Shown here: one piece after another, positions 1-8,701 of the stretch
How positions within the stretch are numbered: position 1 is the first letter of the stretch
How the letters are laid out: each line of letters starts with the position of its first letter
Assembly (NCBI GenBank): GCA_963751355.1
Contig: CAVVVS010000046.1
Location: forward strand, 71,766-135,765
Direction of reading: 5' to 3'
From: CAVVVS01 sp963751355
Lineage (GTDB): Bacteria > Bacteroidota > Ignavibacteria > Ignavibacteriales > Ignavibacteriaceae
DNA length: 64,000 bases
Notes under the pieces: generated by a model
Seen by the model: the letters and a program-made list of their open reading frames with translations, nothing else
What the model was told of the DNA's origin: nothing
The model's database searches: none
Program-made: the position numbers and the translations under genes

Positions 1-68
1 GAGAATCATTAATCCGTAAAATTAGGACTAAATATCCGAATAGCAAATCTCTGATATTCAGAGATTGA
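1..68 (+). CDS. 3' end of a plus-strand gene cut by the window edge
   Basis: One forward frame (codons starting at base 3) is open from the window edge to a TGA at 66-68. It encodes 21 residues ending SKSLIFRD. A strong plus-strand terminator hairpin begins 22 bases after this stop, which is what one expects after a real gene. The product cannot be identified from so short a piece. The call rests on the terminator context, not on similarity. Confidence 0.45.
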   Translation, partial: ESLIRKIRTKYPNSKSLIFRD

Positions 69-89
69 AATGGATCATATTTGCAAATA

Positions 90-117
90 TCCGGCAAAAT
101 ATTTGCCGGAGTTTTTT
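90..117 (+). terminator. Rho-independent terminator, plus strand
   Basis: A perfect 9-bp stem TCCGGCAAA / TTTGCCGGA with a 3-base ATA loop (90-110) is followed by G and six T on the plus strand. It should end transcription of the gene entering from the left. The T-run overlaps the stop codon of the converging minus-strand gene (116-118), so the two transcription units meet here. Confidence 0.75.
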
Positions 118-979
118 ACAATAAACGAATATAATCCCGGTTTTTATCCTTAAGTATTATGCCAGTTACTAAATGATATAAGGCAAATAATTCCAAAGAG
201 AAAGGGATATACCCTATATATCCTAAAACCGGCATCTCAAAAACATGCATAAAATTTACAAGTGGTAAATGATAAATCCATTTAGGATATGAATAGTAAT
301 TCCACATTTCCCAGAAAAAACCGCACATCAAACAACCTAAGGCTAAGGCTATTATGGGTCTCCAATCTTTATTTACAGTATAATCCAATAACGTTTTATT
401 TTTAAAAAGAATATTTACGGGCTCAATCAAAAAATAGATAGAAATCCAGATTAAGTAGAAGAAGTGATCAGGGAACGCAATTATAAGAGTTAACGTGATG
501 ATGCCCGCTATAAAGAGTTTAATAATATTTGAATTTGAAGGTTTAATTTGAACCCCGCTTTTCATGTTCTTTATCCACTTGAATGTACCGGCGAACTCGG
601 CAGTACCGAATACCGCAGGCATTACCGTTGAAAAACTTAAGGTAGCAAGCAGGAAATATTGCAAATTTGTGAAGTACTGTCTTCCGTCATAAATCCAATT
701 GTTTGTAATTTGATTGAATGCTTCAAATAACCACCAAGCAGGAGCGGAGATTAAAAACAATCCAATATACTTTTTAAAATTTCGAGTAAGCAAAGAAGTA
801 GCTTTCTTATAGTAGACTATTCCGTCAATGGTAAGAGCATAACCCAACCATAAACCGAAAAATCCCCATTGAGTCCGTAATCCGCTTAACGACCAATTTA
901 AGATCCAAAATACGACGACTAAAAACAATCCTATACAACCATGTAAAGGAAATATTTTTAACTTTCCTTTTTCAGACAT
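116..979 (-). CDS. Multi-pass membrane protein, function unknown
   Basis: This is a 287-residue, very hydrophobic protein with about eight predicted membrane segments (roughly residues 13-31, 35-55, 71-88, 105-125, 150-170, 172-190, 206-224 and 250-272). Aromatic residues, especially Trp, are frequent near the segment ends. No catalytic motif or family signature was recognised. It has no cleavable signal peptide and the N terminus is short and basic. It lies 6 bases downstream of the threonine-dehydratase-like gene and is probably cotranscribed with it. An AGGA-type ribosome site sits about 11 bases before the ATG. A carotenoid-biosynthesis or lycopene-cyclase-like fold is possible from the helix pattern, but nothing in the sequence proves it. 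Confidence 0.75.
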   Translation of the reverse strand: MSEKGKLKIFPLHGCIGLFLVVVFWILNWSLSGLRTQWGFFGLWLGYALTIDGIVYYKKATSLLTRNFKKYIGLFLISAPAWWLFEAFNQITNNWIYDGRQYFTNLQYFLLATLSFSTVMPAVFGTAEFAGTFKWIKNMKSGVQIKPSNSNIIKLFIAGIITLTLIIAFPDHFFYLIWISIYFLIEPVNILFKNKTLLDYTVNKDWRPIIALALGCLMCGFFWEMWNYYSYPKWIYHLPLVNFMHVFEMPVLGYIGYIPFSLELFALYHLVTGIILKDKNRDYIRLL

Positions 980-985
980 TTACAC

Positions 986-1939
986 TCATTCCTGTTTATG
1001 ATTTAAAATCATCGACATAGTTTCTGCATCAATGTTACCGCCGCTAATTATTACTCCTACTCTGCCGGAGGGAAGGATTTTCTTGCTCAATAATGCGGCA
1101 ATTCCAAGTGCGCCGGAAGGTTCAACCACAAGTTTCATACGATAAAAAAGGAATTGAACAGCTTCAATAATCGATTGTTCCGTCACGGTTACAAAATCAT
1201 CAACGTACTTTAACACCAATGGGAAAGTTATTTTACCCAATGAAGGTGTTCTGGTTCCGTCAGCTATTGTCGGAGGATTTTTAACGGTGTGAAGTGTTTT
1301 AGTATAAAATGATTTAGCCGCATCATCAGCAACTTCGGGTTCCACCCCGATCACTTTACAAGCAGAATCCATCCCTTTAGCAGCAATAGCCGAACCACTC
1401 AGTAAACCTCCGCCGCCGCAAGGGACCAACAACATATCTAACGTTTTAAGTTCAGCAAATAATTCTAATGCCGCGGTGCCCTGTCCTATAACAATATTTA
1501 GATGATCATAAGGAGGAATTAAAGTAAAACCTTTTTCTTTAATAATTTCTCCCGTAACTTTTTCCCGAATTTCCTTTTCGGGGTTATATTCGATAATATT
1601 TGCTCCGTATTCTTTGGTTGCACTTCGTTTTATTTTTGGGGCGTTTTTCGGCATCACAACGGTTGCATTAATACCGAGTATCTTACAAACAAGTGCTACA
1701 GCCTGAGCGTGGTTACCGGATGAGTAAGTAATAACCCCTCTGTTTTTTTCTTGATCGGATAATTGTGAAATTGCGTTAAAAGCCCCCCTAAATTTGAAAG
1801 CCCCCACTCGCTGATAATTTTCACACTTTAAAAATACATGTGCTCCTATTATACTTTCAAGAGTTCTGGACATCATGATCGGCGTTAAATTTGCATGTGT
1901 CCTTAATCTTTCTTCAGCTATCTTTATTTTAGAATACAT
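986..1939 (-). CDS. PLP-dependent threonine/serine ammonia-lyase (or serine racemase)
   Basis: This 317-residue fold-type II PLP enzyme would deaminate L-threonine or L-serine to a 2-oxo acid and ammonia. The PLP lysine is K49 in GAFKFRGAF, the substrate loop is SSGNHAQAVA, and the phosphate-binding loop is PCGGGGLLSG near residue 173. The length matches the short catabolic TdcB/serine-racemase class. It lacks the C-terminal ACT-like regulatory domain of biosynthetic IlvA, so feedback control by isoleucine is unlikely. The residue before FKFRGA is Ala where many relatives have Ser. Catabolic threonine dehydratase and serine racemase cannot be separated by eye. The membrane-protein gene follows 6 bases downstream. 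Confidence 0.88.
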   Translation of the reverse strand: MYSKIKIAEERLRTHANLTPIMMSRTLESIIGAHVFLKCENYQRVGAFKFRGAFNAISQLSDQEKNRGVITYSSGNHAQAVALVCKILGINATVVMPKNAPKIKRSATKEYGANIIEYNPEKEIREKVTGEIIKEKGFTLIPPYDHLNIVIGQGTAALELFAELKTLDMLLVPCGGGGLLSGSAIAAKGMDSACKVIGVEPEVADDAAKSFYTKTLHTVKNPPTIADGTRTPSLGKITFPLVLKYVDDFVTVTEQSIIEAVQFLFYRMKLVVEPSGALGIAALLSKKILPSGRVGVIISGGNIDAETMSMILNHKQE

Positions 1940-1992
1940 TGAGTCCTTACAATTTATTTTAAAGTTATCTATTTCTCCTACGCGGCTAATAG

Positions 1993-2760
1993 TTAAATAT
2001 GTCCATAGTAAACTTCAGTGTCATATCCGATTGTTACTTGATTATCAGAATTATATTTTTCAAAAATATTTTGCAATTCCTTCATCATAAATTCATATTT
2101 GGAATTACCAGGCAACGGCGCATAAGAACTGGATAATAATCTACCCTTTAGCCCATCAAAATTAAATTTTTGATAATTATTAAAACGCCTCACCCCGTAA
2201 TCCGAAAAGAATTCTTTCAATATTTCATCGTCAATATTTTTATGATTTACTTTGCTATAATCATCTGCACAACTAATCAATAAATCTTCATATGCGTTTA
2301 AGAATCCGCCGGAGTTTGTTTTTCTTGAATTCCAGATCAAGATGACAATACCGTTTGGTTTCAATATCCTTAAAAACTCATTTTTAGCTTTTTGCAAATT
2401 GAACCAATGGAACGCTTGCCCGGCGGTAACGAAATTAATAGTCGATGATTCTAACCCTGTGTTTTCCGCAGAACCGTCAACACTTATAAAAGATGGATAG
2501 TCTTTTAGTATATTTTCGGCTGCTCCTCTCATGGAGCGGTTAGGCTCTACTCCTAATACTTTATTCCCATTATCTAAGAATAATTTGGATAATATTCCGG
2601 TACCCGAACCAATGTCTGCAATAATATGATTGGAATTTAAATTAAATTTTTCTCTAAGATACTCTACTACGGCTAACGGATAATCCGGACGATATTTAAT
2701 ATAATTTTCTACCCTCCCGGAAAATCTTTCCTTCGGATCTTGTTCAAAACTTGAATTCAT
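1993..2760 (-). CDS. Class I SAM-dependent methyltransferase
   Basis: This 255-residue protein has the Rossmann-like methyltransferase pattern. Motif I is DIGSGTG at residues 49-55, an acidic end of strand 2 lies in LGVEPN, and a post-motif reads AGQAFHWF. The HWF signature is typical of the trans-aconitate/ubiquinone-type methyltransferase_11 group. The N-terminal FSGRVENYIKYRPDYP is common in small-molecule methyltransferases of this type. The substrate cannot be inferred. It lies 53 bases upstream of the dehydratase gene on the same strand, so cotranscription is possible. The length is normal and nothing is missing. Confidence 0.85.
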   Translation of the reverse strand: MNSSFEQDPKERFSGRVENYIKYRPDYPLAVVEYLREKFNLNSNHIIADIGSGTGILSKLFLDNGNKVLGVEPNRSMRGAAENILKDYPSFISVDGSAENTGLESSTINFVTAGQAFHWFNLQKAKNEFLRILKPNGIVILIWNSRKTNSGGFLNAYEDLLISCADDYSKVNHKNIDDEILKEFFSDYGVRRFNNYQKFNFDGLKGRLLSSSYAPLPGNSKYEFMMKELQNIFEKYNSDNQVTIGYDTEVYYGHI

Positions 2761-3002
2761 ACTTCATATTTAAACTTTAAATTTTATTACATAACCGAGA
2801 TTCATTTTCAAAATTACTCCACATAACGGTCTATCCGGAATTAATAAGAATCGAAGTACTTCTAACTTTATGCGAGTACTTAATAGTCATCTTGTTTTCA
2901 AACAATCAAACAGTCAGTCAATTGAATAATTCCAATTCAATTTTGTATGGAATATTGGTATAATAAGAATACTTTAAGAAAATATTCCAATAAGCTTCAG
3001 CC

Positions 3003-3302
3003 TCAAACTAATTTTACTTCTACGCTTTTTATCTTATCCTGCATCGTTTGACTTCGATCGGTTCTGGTACCTAATCTAATTGTTGTAGTTATTCTCGGTG
3101 CACCCAACTCGTGGACCTTTTCATGACATTTTTTTATTGCACTAAAAACTGTATCCCATTCGCCTTCAATATTAGTACCGTAGGCATGAAGCATAGTATT
3201 TAGACCTGCTTCCTTTAATATTTTTTCACACTCGGCAATATATTTTGACACCGAAACTCCAACACCTAACGGGACTACACATAAATCAACTATTACATTC
3301 AT
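3003..3302 (-). CDS. MTH1187/DUF77 family thiamine-binding protein
   Basis: This is a small soluble protein of 99 residues. The conserved family pattern is visible: MNVIVDLCVVPLG at the start, SVSKYIAECEKIL, MLHAYGTNIEGEWD in the middle, and GAPRITTTIRLGTRTDR near the end. Members form tetramers, and some (YkoF/MTH1187-like) bind thiamine or related ligands. I chose the ATG at 3300-3302, not one eight codons upstream, because an AAGGA site lies about 8 bases before it and the family starts there. No thiamine transporter is adjacent, so the ligand is an inference from the family. Confidence 0.82.
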   Translation of the reverse strand: MNVIVDLCVVPLGVGVSVSKYIAECEKILKEAGLNTMLHAYGTNIEGEWDTVFSAIKKCHEKVHELGAPRITTTIRLGTRTDRSQTMQDKIKSVEVKLV

Positions 3303-3428
3303 ACTCTTGTCCTTCCTTCTGCACAAATAAATAAGAGAATTTACATTAGCAATTTAACAATAAAAATTACTTTTAAATTAACCGGATCATTGGGAATGTT
3401 TGACTCTGCCTTATTAGTTATTTGTTAC

Positions 3429-4292
3429 TTATTTTTTCCAGCAATTTGTAATTGCTGAAGAGTCCGCACTTGCCCCGGCATGAGCCAGATCATACATCTC
3501 CTCAATTGTCCTCAGCATATTATAGTGATTCACTTTTTGTTCATACTCACCGTGCTTAACCATTTCGCCTACAAACAAAGTTGGAATTTTATTAACCGAA
3601 GTACCTTTATCTTCATCAAAAGTAATTATTAGCAAACTGTTATGTTTTTTTGCCCATCGTACGTAATCATCAAGATGCTGTTTCACCCATTTATCACCTC
3701 TTTTGATTGTAGCCGGATTAAACCCGTTATGCATATCGTTGTCCTGGTTCGGAATAACAAATGAAACAACCGGAAGATTTTTATAATTTTTAGGAAACTT
3801 CGTGAGAGGTAAATTTGTACTCTCAGGTAAACCGTTTTTCTTGCTGTTCATCCAATTTATCCAGGGGTTATGTTTTCTAGCGTATAACCCCGAAAAAGCT
3901 TTTTCGTAACTTGAACTAGGAAGATCTTCCGAATAACCTGCAAAAGAATATTTTTTATTTAATAATTCCCTGCCCAGGTTCGGAGCTGTAAAATGTAAAT
4001 TTTTGGGTCTGCTGTCATCAGTTATTCCCTGTGTTGAACCGGAGAAAAGCGCAATATAATTAGGCTGACTTGGATGAGTTACTGCAAAGGAATTTGTAAA
4101 TACTGCACAGTCTTTATCATTTGCAAGAGAATTAATATACGGTGCGGCGGAAGAACCGATTATTTGATTATAAGAATGGTTTTCCAAAATTACTATTACT
4201 ACATGAGATGGTTTCGGAACTTGTGAAAAAGATACCGACTGGATACTCCCCAATAATAAAGCGGATATAAAAAGTTTATATATGAATTTCAT
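3429..4292 (-). CDS. Exported phosphoesterase-family (AcpA/phospholipase C-like) phosphatase
   Basis: This 287-residue secreted hydrolase of the phosphoesterase family (PF04185 type) includes acid phosphatases and non-specific phospholipase C. A signal peptide occupies about residues 1-23. Conserved blocks follow in the expected order: ILENHSYNQIIG, THPSQPNYIALFSG, DMHNGF and LLIITFDED. These acidic, His and Asn residues bind metal and phosphate in the family. The substrate (phosphomonoester or phospholipid) is not determined. Convincing gaps of over 200 bases lie on each side, so it is probably transcribed alone. Confidence 0.85.
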   Translation of the reverse strand: MKFIYKLFISALLLGSIQSVSFSQVPKPSHVVIVILENHSYNQIIGSSAAPYINSLANDKDCAVFTNSFAVTHPSQPNYIALFSGSTQGITDDSRPKNLHFTAPNLGRELLNKKYSFAGYSEDLPSSSYEKAFSGLYARKHNPWINWMNSKKNGLPESTNLPLTKFPKNYKNLPVVSFVIPNQDNDMHNGFNPATIKRGDKWVKQHLDDYVRWAKKHNSLLIITFDEDKGTSVNKIPTLFVGEMVKHGEYEQKVNHYNMLRTIEEMYDLAHAGASADSSAITNCWKK

Positions 4293-4518
4293 CTTAATCT
4301 TACCTCTCCTAAAAATAATTTCAATAAATTATTATTATAATATATAATACTGGATATAATTTATTTTGACGAAGGAAACATTTCAGATTCAACCTTGTTA
4401 GGGAAATATGCACGGTGAGTTCTTCTCAATGCAAAACTCTATATTTTAATTTAGCAGTTTTAAGACAAGAACAGAATTAAATAATAAGAAAATTAAAAGT
4501 GCACAAATAATGGAATAA

Positions 4519-6615
4519 CTATTTAAGATATTGTTTTCTGATCGATAGAAGCCCCTTCGTCTCACCGATAATTGTTAACCTGTCGTCTGCCTGTAAAATT
4601 GTATTTCCGTTCGGGACTATAACATCGTCTCCTCTGCGCAAAATGGCTACGAGGCATCCTCCGGGGAGCCGGATATCCTTAAGAGCAAAACCAATCATCG
4701 CCGCAGTCGAAATATCTTTTTCAATTATTAATGAGAGAAATTGTTCATCATGAAGTAAGGTTTCCTTAAGTTCCTGTTCATCCCGGGCACTTTGCCAGTC
4801 TTCGGCAAATCCATCGTCATCGACCCGGCCGGCAATTTGAGCAAGTATTCTCAAATGCTGTGTTGAACTGATTTCAGGACTGACTAAAAAGAAGATTGCA
4901 TGTACATCAAATTCTTCATCAACATGATTGGTAAGCGGACCGTTTACCGTAATATGAACGCCGGCATTTGACCTAACCAGCACCATTTCCGGCTGCAAAA
5001 GTCCGGCAATTCTTAAATGTGGTAACGCGATTCCATGGGTTACCGGTGTCATTCCTATTCTTGTTCCCTCCATGAATTGCTTCTTTATTTCCTTTGCCGT
5101 AAAGGGGACTGAATCGGCAAGCCACAAAGAGGCCTTTTCAGCAACATCTTCAAATTCGCATTTTTCTTTTAAATCGATGACTAGACTTCTGGCGACAATC
5201 TCATCAAACGGATCTTCTTTTCTTAAACCCTTCTCCTTCAATATTCCACGCAGTTCACTATCCAGAGCATGATAACGAAATTGCCCAAGGCGTTCGAATA
5301 CGTGATAGATGGCTCCCGATCTTTTTATTTTATCGCGAGCAAAATATAAATACCATGCAATCCCTATGATTATTAACCCGCTTGAAAAAGATATCGATAG
5401 CCAACCCATTTTAAATATTAAAAAGAAAGCCGATACAATACCAATAATCTGCATCCATGGATAAAAAGGGGAATGATAACCCGGATCGTAAGAACCAATA
5501 TGACTTTCACGCATCACTATAACACCGAGGCTGACAAATGCAAACATTAATAACTGGAAAGCGCTTGCAAGCTTTGCAATTTTTAACGGATCAAAAGCAA
5601 CTATAAAAATTATTATAACTGCAACCGTCACCATTACAGAAATAAACGGTATCCCCTTTTTGCTTAGTTTTTGAAAAAAGTGAGGCATTATAAAATCACG
5701 ACTCATTGCAAACGGATACCGGGAGGCACTCATAGTTCCTGCATTAGCAACAGAAATAAATGCTAATAATGCTGCTATGCTAACTAAGACGACACCGGAA
5801 CCGCCAAGCAAATTTTTAGCGGCGGAAGCCACAGGCGTTAAATCCCCTCTCAGTTGGTCCATGGGAACTATCCCAACCATTATTATTGTCCCTAATGTGT
5901 AAATAATAAATGCGGTTCCCAACGACAAAAAAAGCCCGATTGGAAGATTTCTTTCCGGATCTTTAACCTCTTCGGAAAGACTGGCTATTTTAGTAACTCC
6001 AACGTAGCTAATATAAACAAGTCCCGTAGTGGAAAAGATTGCTGAAAACCCGGAATCAAAAAAACCGCGGAAATGGGATACATTAATTTGCGTGAATCCA
6101 TCACCTAAAAAGGCTACCAAAATTAATAGAAGAATCACTACAAGAAAGACTTGAAACTTACCCGTCCCTTTAACAGAAAATAAATTTAAAATACCGAGTG
6201 CAAGTGCTATTGAAATTGCAACAGGAACAATTGAAATATTGGCAACAAAAAGAGAGATATATGCTCCCATACCTATTAATGCAAAGGCAACCTTTAGAAT
6301 TAATGCCAGCCAAGTTCCGATTCCGCCGATTGTCCCCATTGCGGGACCTAATGTTCTATCAAGGAAATAATACACGCCGCCCGCTCTGGGCATTGCAGTA
6401 GCAAGTTCAATAACACTGAACATAGCAGGGACAAGAGGAACTGCTGCAAGGATATAGGCAAGAATCAGCGCCGGTCCTGCCGAAATAGCAGCTAGACCGG
6501 GCAATAAGAAAAACCCCGCACTTAATGTTGTACCGGTTGCTATTGCGTATACATCAATTAAATTTAATTCTTTTTTCAGTTTCCTGGTTTTCCTTTTTTC
6601 AAACATAGAGTGCAT
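4519..6615 (-). CDS. APC-superfamily amino acid permease fused to PTS EIIA and TrkA-C domains
   Basis: This is a 698-residue three-part protein. Residues about 17-430 form an APC amino acid/polyamine permease with around twelve membrane segments, including the helix-1 substrate motif GTTLSAGFFLLPG. Residues about 455-600 look like a PTS EIIA domain of the fructose/nitrogen type; the likely phosphorylated histidine is H533 in GIALPHLR. Residues about 610-698 match a TrkA-C (RCK-C) ligand-binding domain. The cytoplasmic part probably gates transport in response to phosphorylation or a small ligand. It sits 69 bases downstream of the KamA-family gene, suggesting it moves that enzyme's substrate or product, though this is inference. 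The ATG three codons in is an alternative start. Confidence 0.88.
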   Translation of the reverse strand: MHSMFEKRKTRKLKKELNLIDVYAIATGTTLSAGFFLLPGLAAISAGPALILAYILAAVPLVPAMFSVIELATAMPRAGGVYYFLDRTLGPAMGTIGGIGTWLALILKVAFALIGMGAYISLFVANISIVPVAISIALALGILNLFSVKGTGKFQVFLVVILLLILVAFLGDGFTQINVSHFRGFFDSGFSAIFSTTGLVYISYVGVTKIASLSEEVKDPERNLPIGLFLSLGTAFIIYTLGTIIMVGIVPMDQLRGDLTPVASAAKNLLGGSGVVLVSIAALLAFISVANAGTMSASRYPFAMSRDFIMPHFFQKLSKKGIPFISVMVTVAVIIIFIVAFDPLKIAKLASAFQLLMFAFVSLGVIVMRESHIGSYDPGYHSPFYPWMQIIGIVSAFFLIFKMGWLSISFSSGLIIIGIAWYLYFARDKIKRSGAIYHVFERLGQFRYHALDSELRGILKEKGLRKEDPFDEIVARSLVIDLKEKCEFEDVAEKASLWLADSVPFTAKEIKKQFMEGTRIGMTPVTHGIALPHLRIAGLLQPEMVLVRSNAGVHITVNGPLTNHVDEEFDVHAIFFLVSPEISSTQHLRILAQIAGRVDDDGFAEDWQSARDEQELKETLLHDEQFLSLIIEKDISTAAMIGFALKDIRLPGGCLVAILRRGDDVIVPNGNTILQADDRLTIIGETKGLLSIRKQYLK

Positions 6616-6684
6616 TTTTCCATTAATGATTGAATACTATAAAAAGGATCTGCTCAATAATACTTCTTTAATTGATCAAATAGA

Positions 6685-8640
6685 TTAATAATAATACCAA
6701 ATTGTCCGGTAGTCTTTTATATCCTCTCCCCTGACAGCCAACTCTTCAAGATAATCATAAATCGGTACATCAACATAATTATAAGGAGGGATAGCAGCAA
6801 TATTTTTTTCCCATGGGTGAAATTCATATACGCGTGAACCGTCGGCTAATACCATAACAAGTCTGTGATCTTGCCAGGAACGCAGATGATTTTTACCTAA
6901 CCGCGGTACATTGAATACAGGCTCGTCTGTTCTGTCAAGCCCGGGAAGTAAACGCGCTTCTTCTTTTCTCTCTTGTAAAATTCGGGCAATCGGAACCATG
7001 TACCTGCTGGTCTCCTCTTTTCCTTTCATATTAAAAGTATAATAAGGATCTACTCCAATAGAGCGTAAATCCCGGCGAAGTTTGGCACTTTCGAACCTTC
7101 TCGAATTTTCTATTGTAAAAACTTCCTGGTTGTACACGCTTATCCCAATTTTTCTGATGTTTTGAACCGCCTCCATCGCCTGGGGAGTTATTTCATAAGA
7201 ATGTTCGAAATGAGTAACAATTGCAATTTCTCTTTTAGACGGCTCATGAAAATGGGACAAGATATCGAGCAATTCTTTGTCCCATCTCATTGGAAGTACA
7301 ACCGGTGTCCGCGTTCCGAGTCTTATTCTGTATATTTGTTTTTTTGAAGCAAGCACTTCCAGTATTCTCTCCAATTGTGAATTTTTCATTATCAAAGGAT
7401 CACCGCCTGTTATCAATACATCACCGACAGTTTTGTGTTTATCGAACCAGGCTAAAGCTTTATCGACTGACTCTCTGGATGCCATTGCTTTCGGATCTAG
7501 GACACTTTCAATTTCCCAGTTACGCTGGCAGTAAACACAAATTTGAGCACACGTGTTGAAAGGCTTTATTATTGCTATTCCGGGATAACGGCGGGTAATT
7601 AAATCAACCGGAGATGTATCAATTTCTCCCATAAAATCAAATTTTAAATTACGCTCTTCCATATGTGCAACCATCTTATCTACGTAATCTATCGGTGGAA
7701 TTACCTGTGCACGAATTGCATGGTCATATCCCACGGAGGTTTTAGGATCCATTAAGCTGAGGTAATACGGCGTAATCCCGAAAGGTATTCTGTTATTAAT
7801 TGCTTTATTGATAGCTTCCTTTTGTTCGGGGTTTAATTGTATTAATTCAAGGAGTGGAACTGAATCTCTTATAACATTTCTTAAATGCCACCGGTAATCA
7901 TTCCAATCCTCTTCTTCGGCTTTAAAATAATGAAGTATCCTGTTTTTGTTTTGTTCGCGCCAGGAAATAACCTCTTCGTCCATCCCGGAAGGATATTTCT
8001 TAAAATATTTTTGGATGGTAGAACCAAGATTATCAAGTATTTCCATTCTATCCAATGCAGCTTCACGTCCTTTTTTCCTTAAGAAATCGGGGATACCTTT
8101 TTTTACTGCATAATCTTCGCGATAGATATTTGATTTACCAATTACGCCTTTAAAAAGATTAATGAATTCAATTAAAAAGCCAGGTGAAATAGGCTGAGTA
8201 ATCTTATCTTTGTTTTCTGTTGCCAATTTCCATAAAACATCGAGTGCAGAAAATTTTGTTCGTAGTTCGTTTATTGGTCCTATTATGCTTTTAAATACTC
8301 TCACACATTCCCTTACGGTAGCTTTTTCGAGGATATGAAGATCATTATCCAAATTGAATACTGCTCTTTCAGCTTTTTCAAGGTATGTATAAAGAGAATC
8401 GCGCGCTGCTTCAAGCGTCTGGGAATTTATTAGGATATTATATATATCGGAATTGGAGGCCCAGAGCTTTTTTAAATATGCTTCAGTATCAATTTTAAAC
8501 CTGGATGTAAATTGAAAGAATTCATCGGTAAAAACATCTTCAATCAAAGTAGTGCTTATTCTTTCATTTTTGCCTGAATTTACCTTCTTTTTTAGGGAGG
8601 ATGATTTTTTATTTACTGGGTTATCTGCTGCTGAGTTCAT
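6685..8640 (-). CDS. KamA-family radical SAM protein (lysine 2,3-aminomutase-like), long form
   Basis: This 651-residue protein has a radical SAM domain in its second half. The Fe-S cysteines are C364, C368 and C371 in CAQICVYC (CxxxCxxC), and ITGGDPL follows as the SAM-binding GGE-like motif. The segment EPVFNVPRLGKNH aligns by position with the PLP-lysine loop of lysine 2,3-aminomutase, making K583 the candidate PLP lysine, although the usual PGGGGK is absent. Residues 1-270 are a helical extension not present in the roughly 420-residue clostridial enzymes. The acidic substrate-recognition segment of true lysine enzymes is not evident, so the substrate is open. It is clustered with a desaturase (62 bases upstream) and a permease. 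An AGGGGAA ribosome site supports the start. Confidence 0.85.
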   Translation of the reverse strand: MNSAADNPVNKKSSSLKKKVNSGKNERISTTLIEDVFTDEFFQFTSRFKIDTEAYLKKLWASNSDIYNILINSQTLEAARDSLYTYLEKAERAVFNLDNDLHILEKATVRECVRVFKSIIGPINELRTKFSALDVLWKLATENKDKITQPISPGFLIEFINLFKGVIGKSNIYREDYAVKKGIPDFLRKKGREAALDRMEILDNLGSTIQKYFKKYPSGMDEEVISWREQNKNRILHYFKAEEEDWNDYRWHLRNVIRDSVPLLELIQLNPEQKEAINKAINNRIPFGITPYYLSLMDPKTSVGYDHAIRAQVIPPIDYVDKMVAHMEERNLKFDFMGEIDTSPVDLITRRYPGIAIIKPFNTCAQICVYCQRNWEIESVLDPKAMASRESVDKALAWFDKHKTVGDVLITGGDPLIMKNSQLERILEVLASKKQIYRIRLGTRTPVVLPMRWDKELLDILSHFHEPSKREIAIVTHFEHSYEITPQAMEAVQNIRKIGISVYNQEVFTIENSRRFESAKLRRDLRSIGVDPYYTFNMKGKEETSRYMVPIARILQERKEEARLLPGLDRTDEPVFNVPRLGKNHLRSWQDHRLVMVLADGSRVYEFHPWEKNIAAIPPYNYVDVPIYDYLEELAVRGEDIKDYRTIWYYY

Positions 8641-8701
8641 ATTGTTCCCCTTTTTTTATTAACAAATAATCCGGATTGTTATACAAAAATCTATTTATAT
8701 T

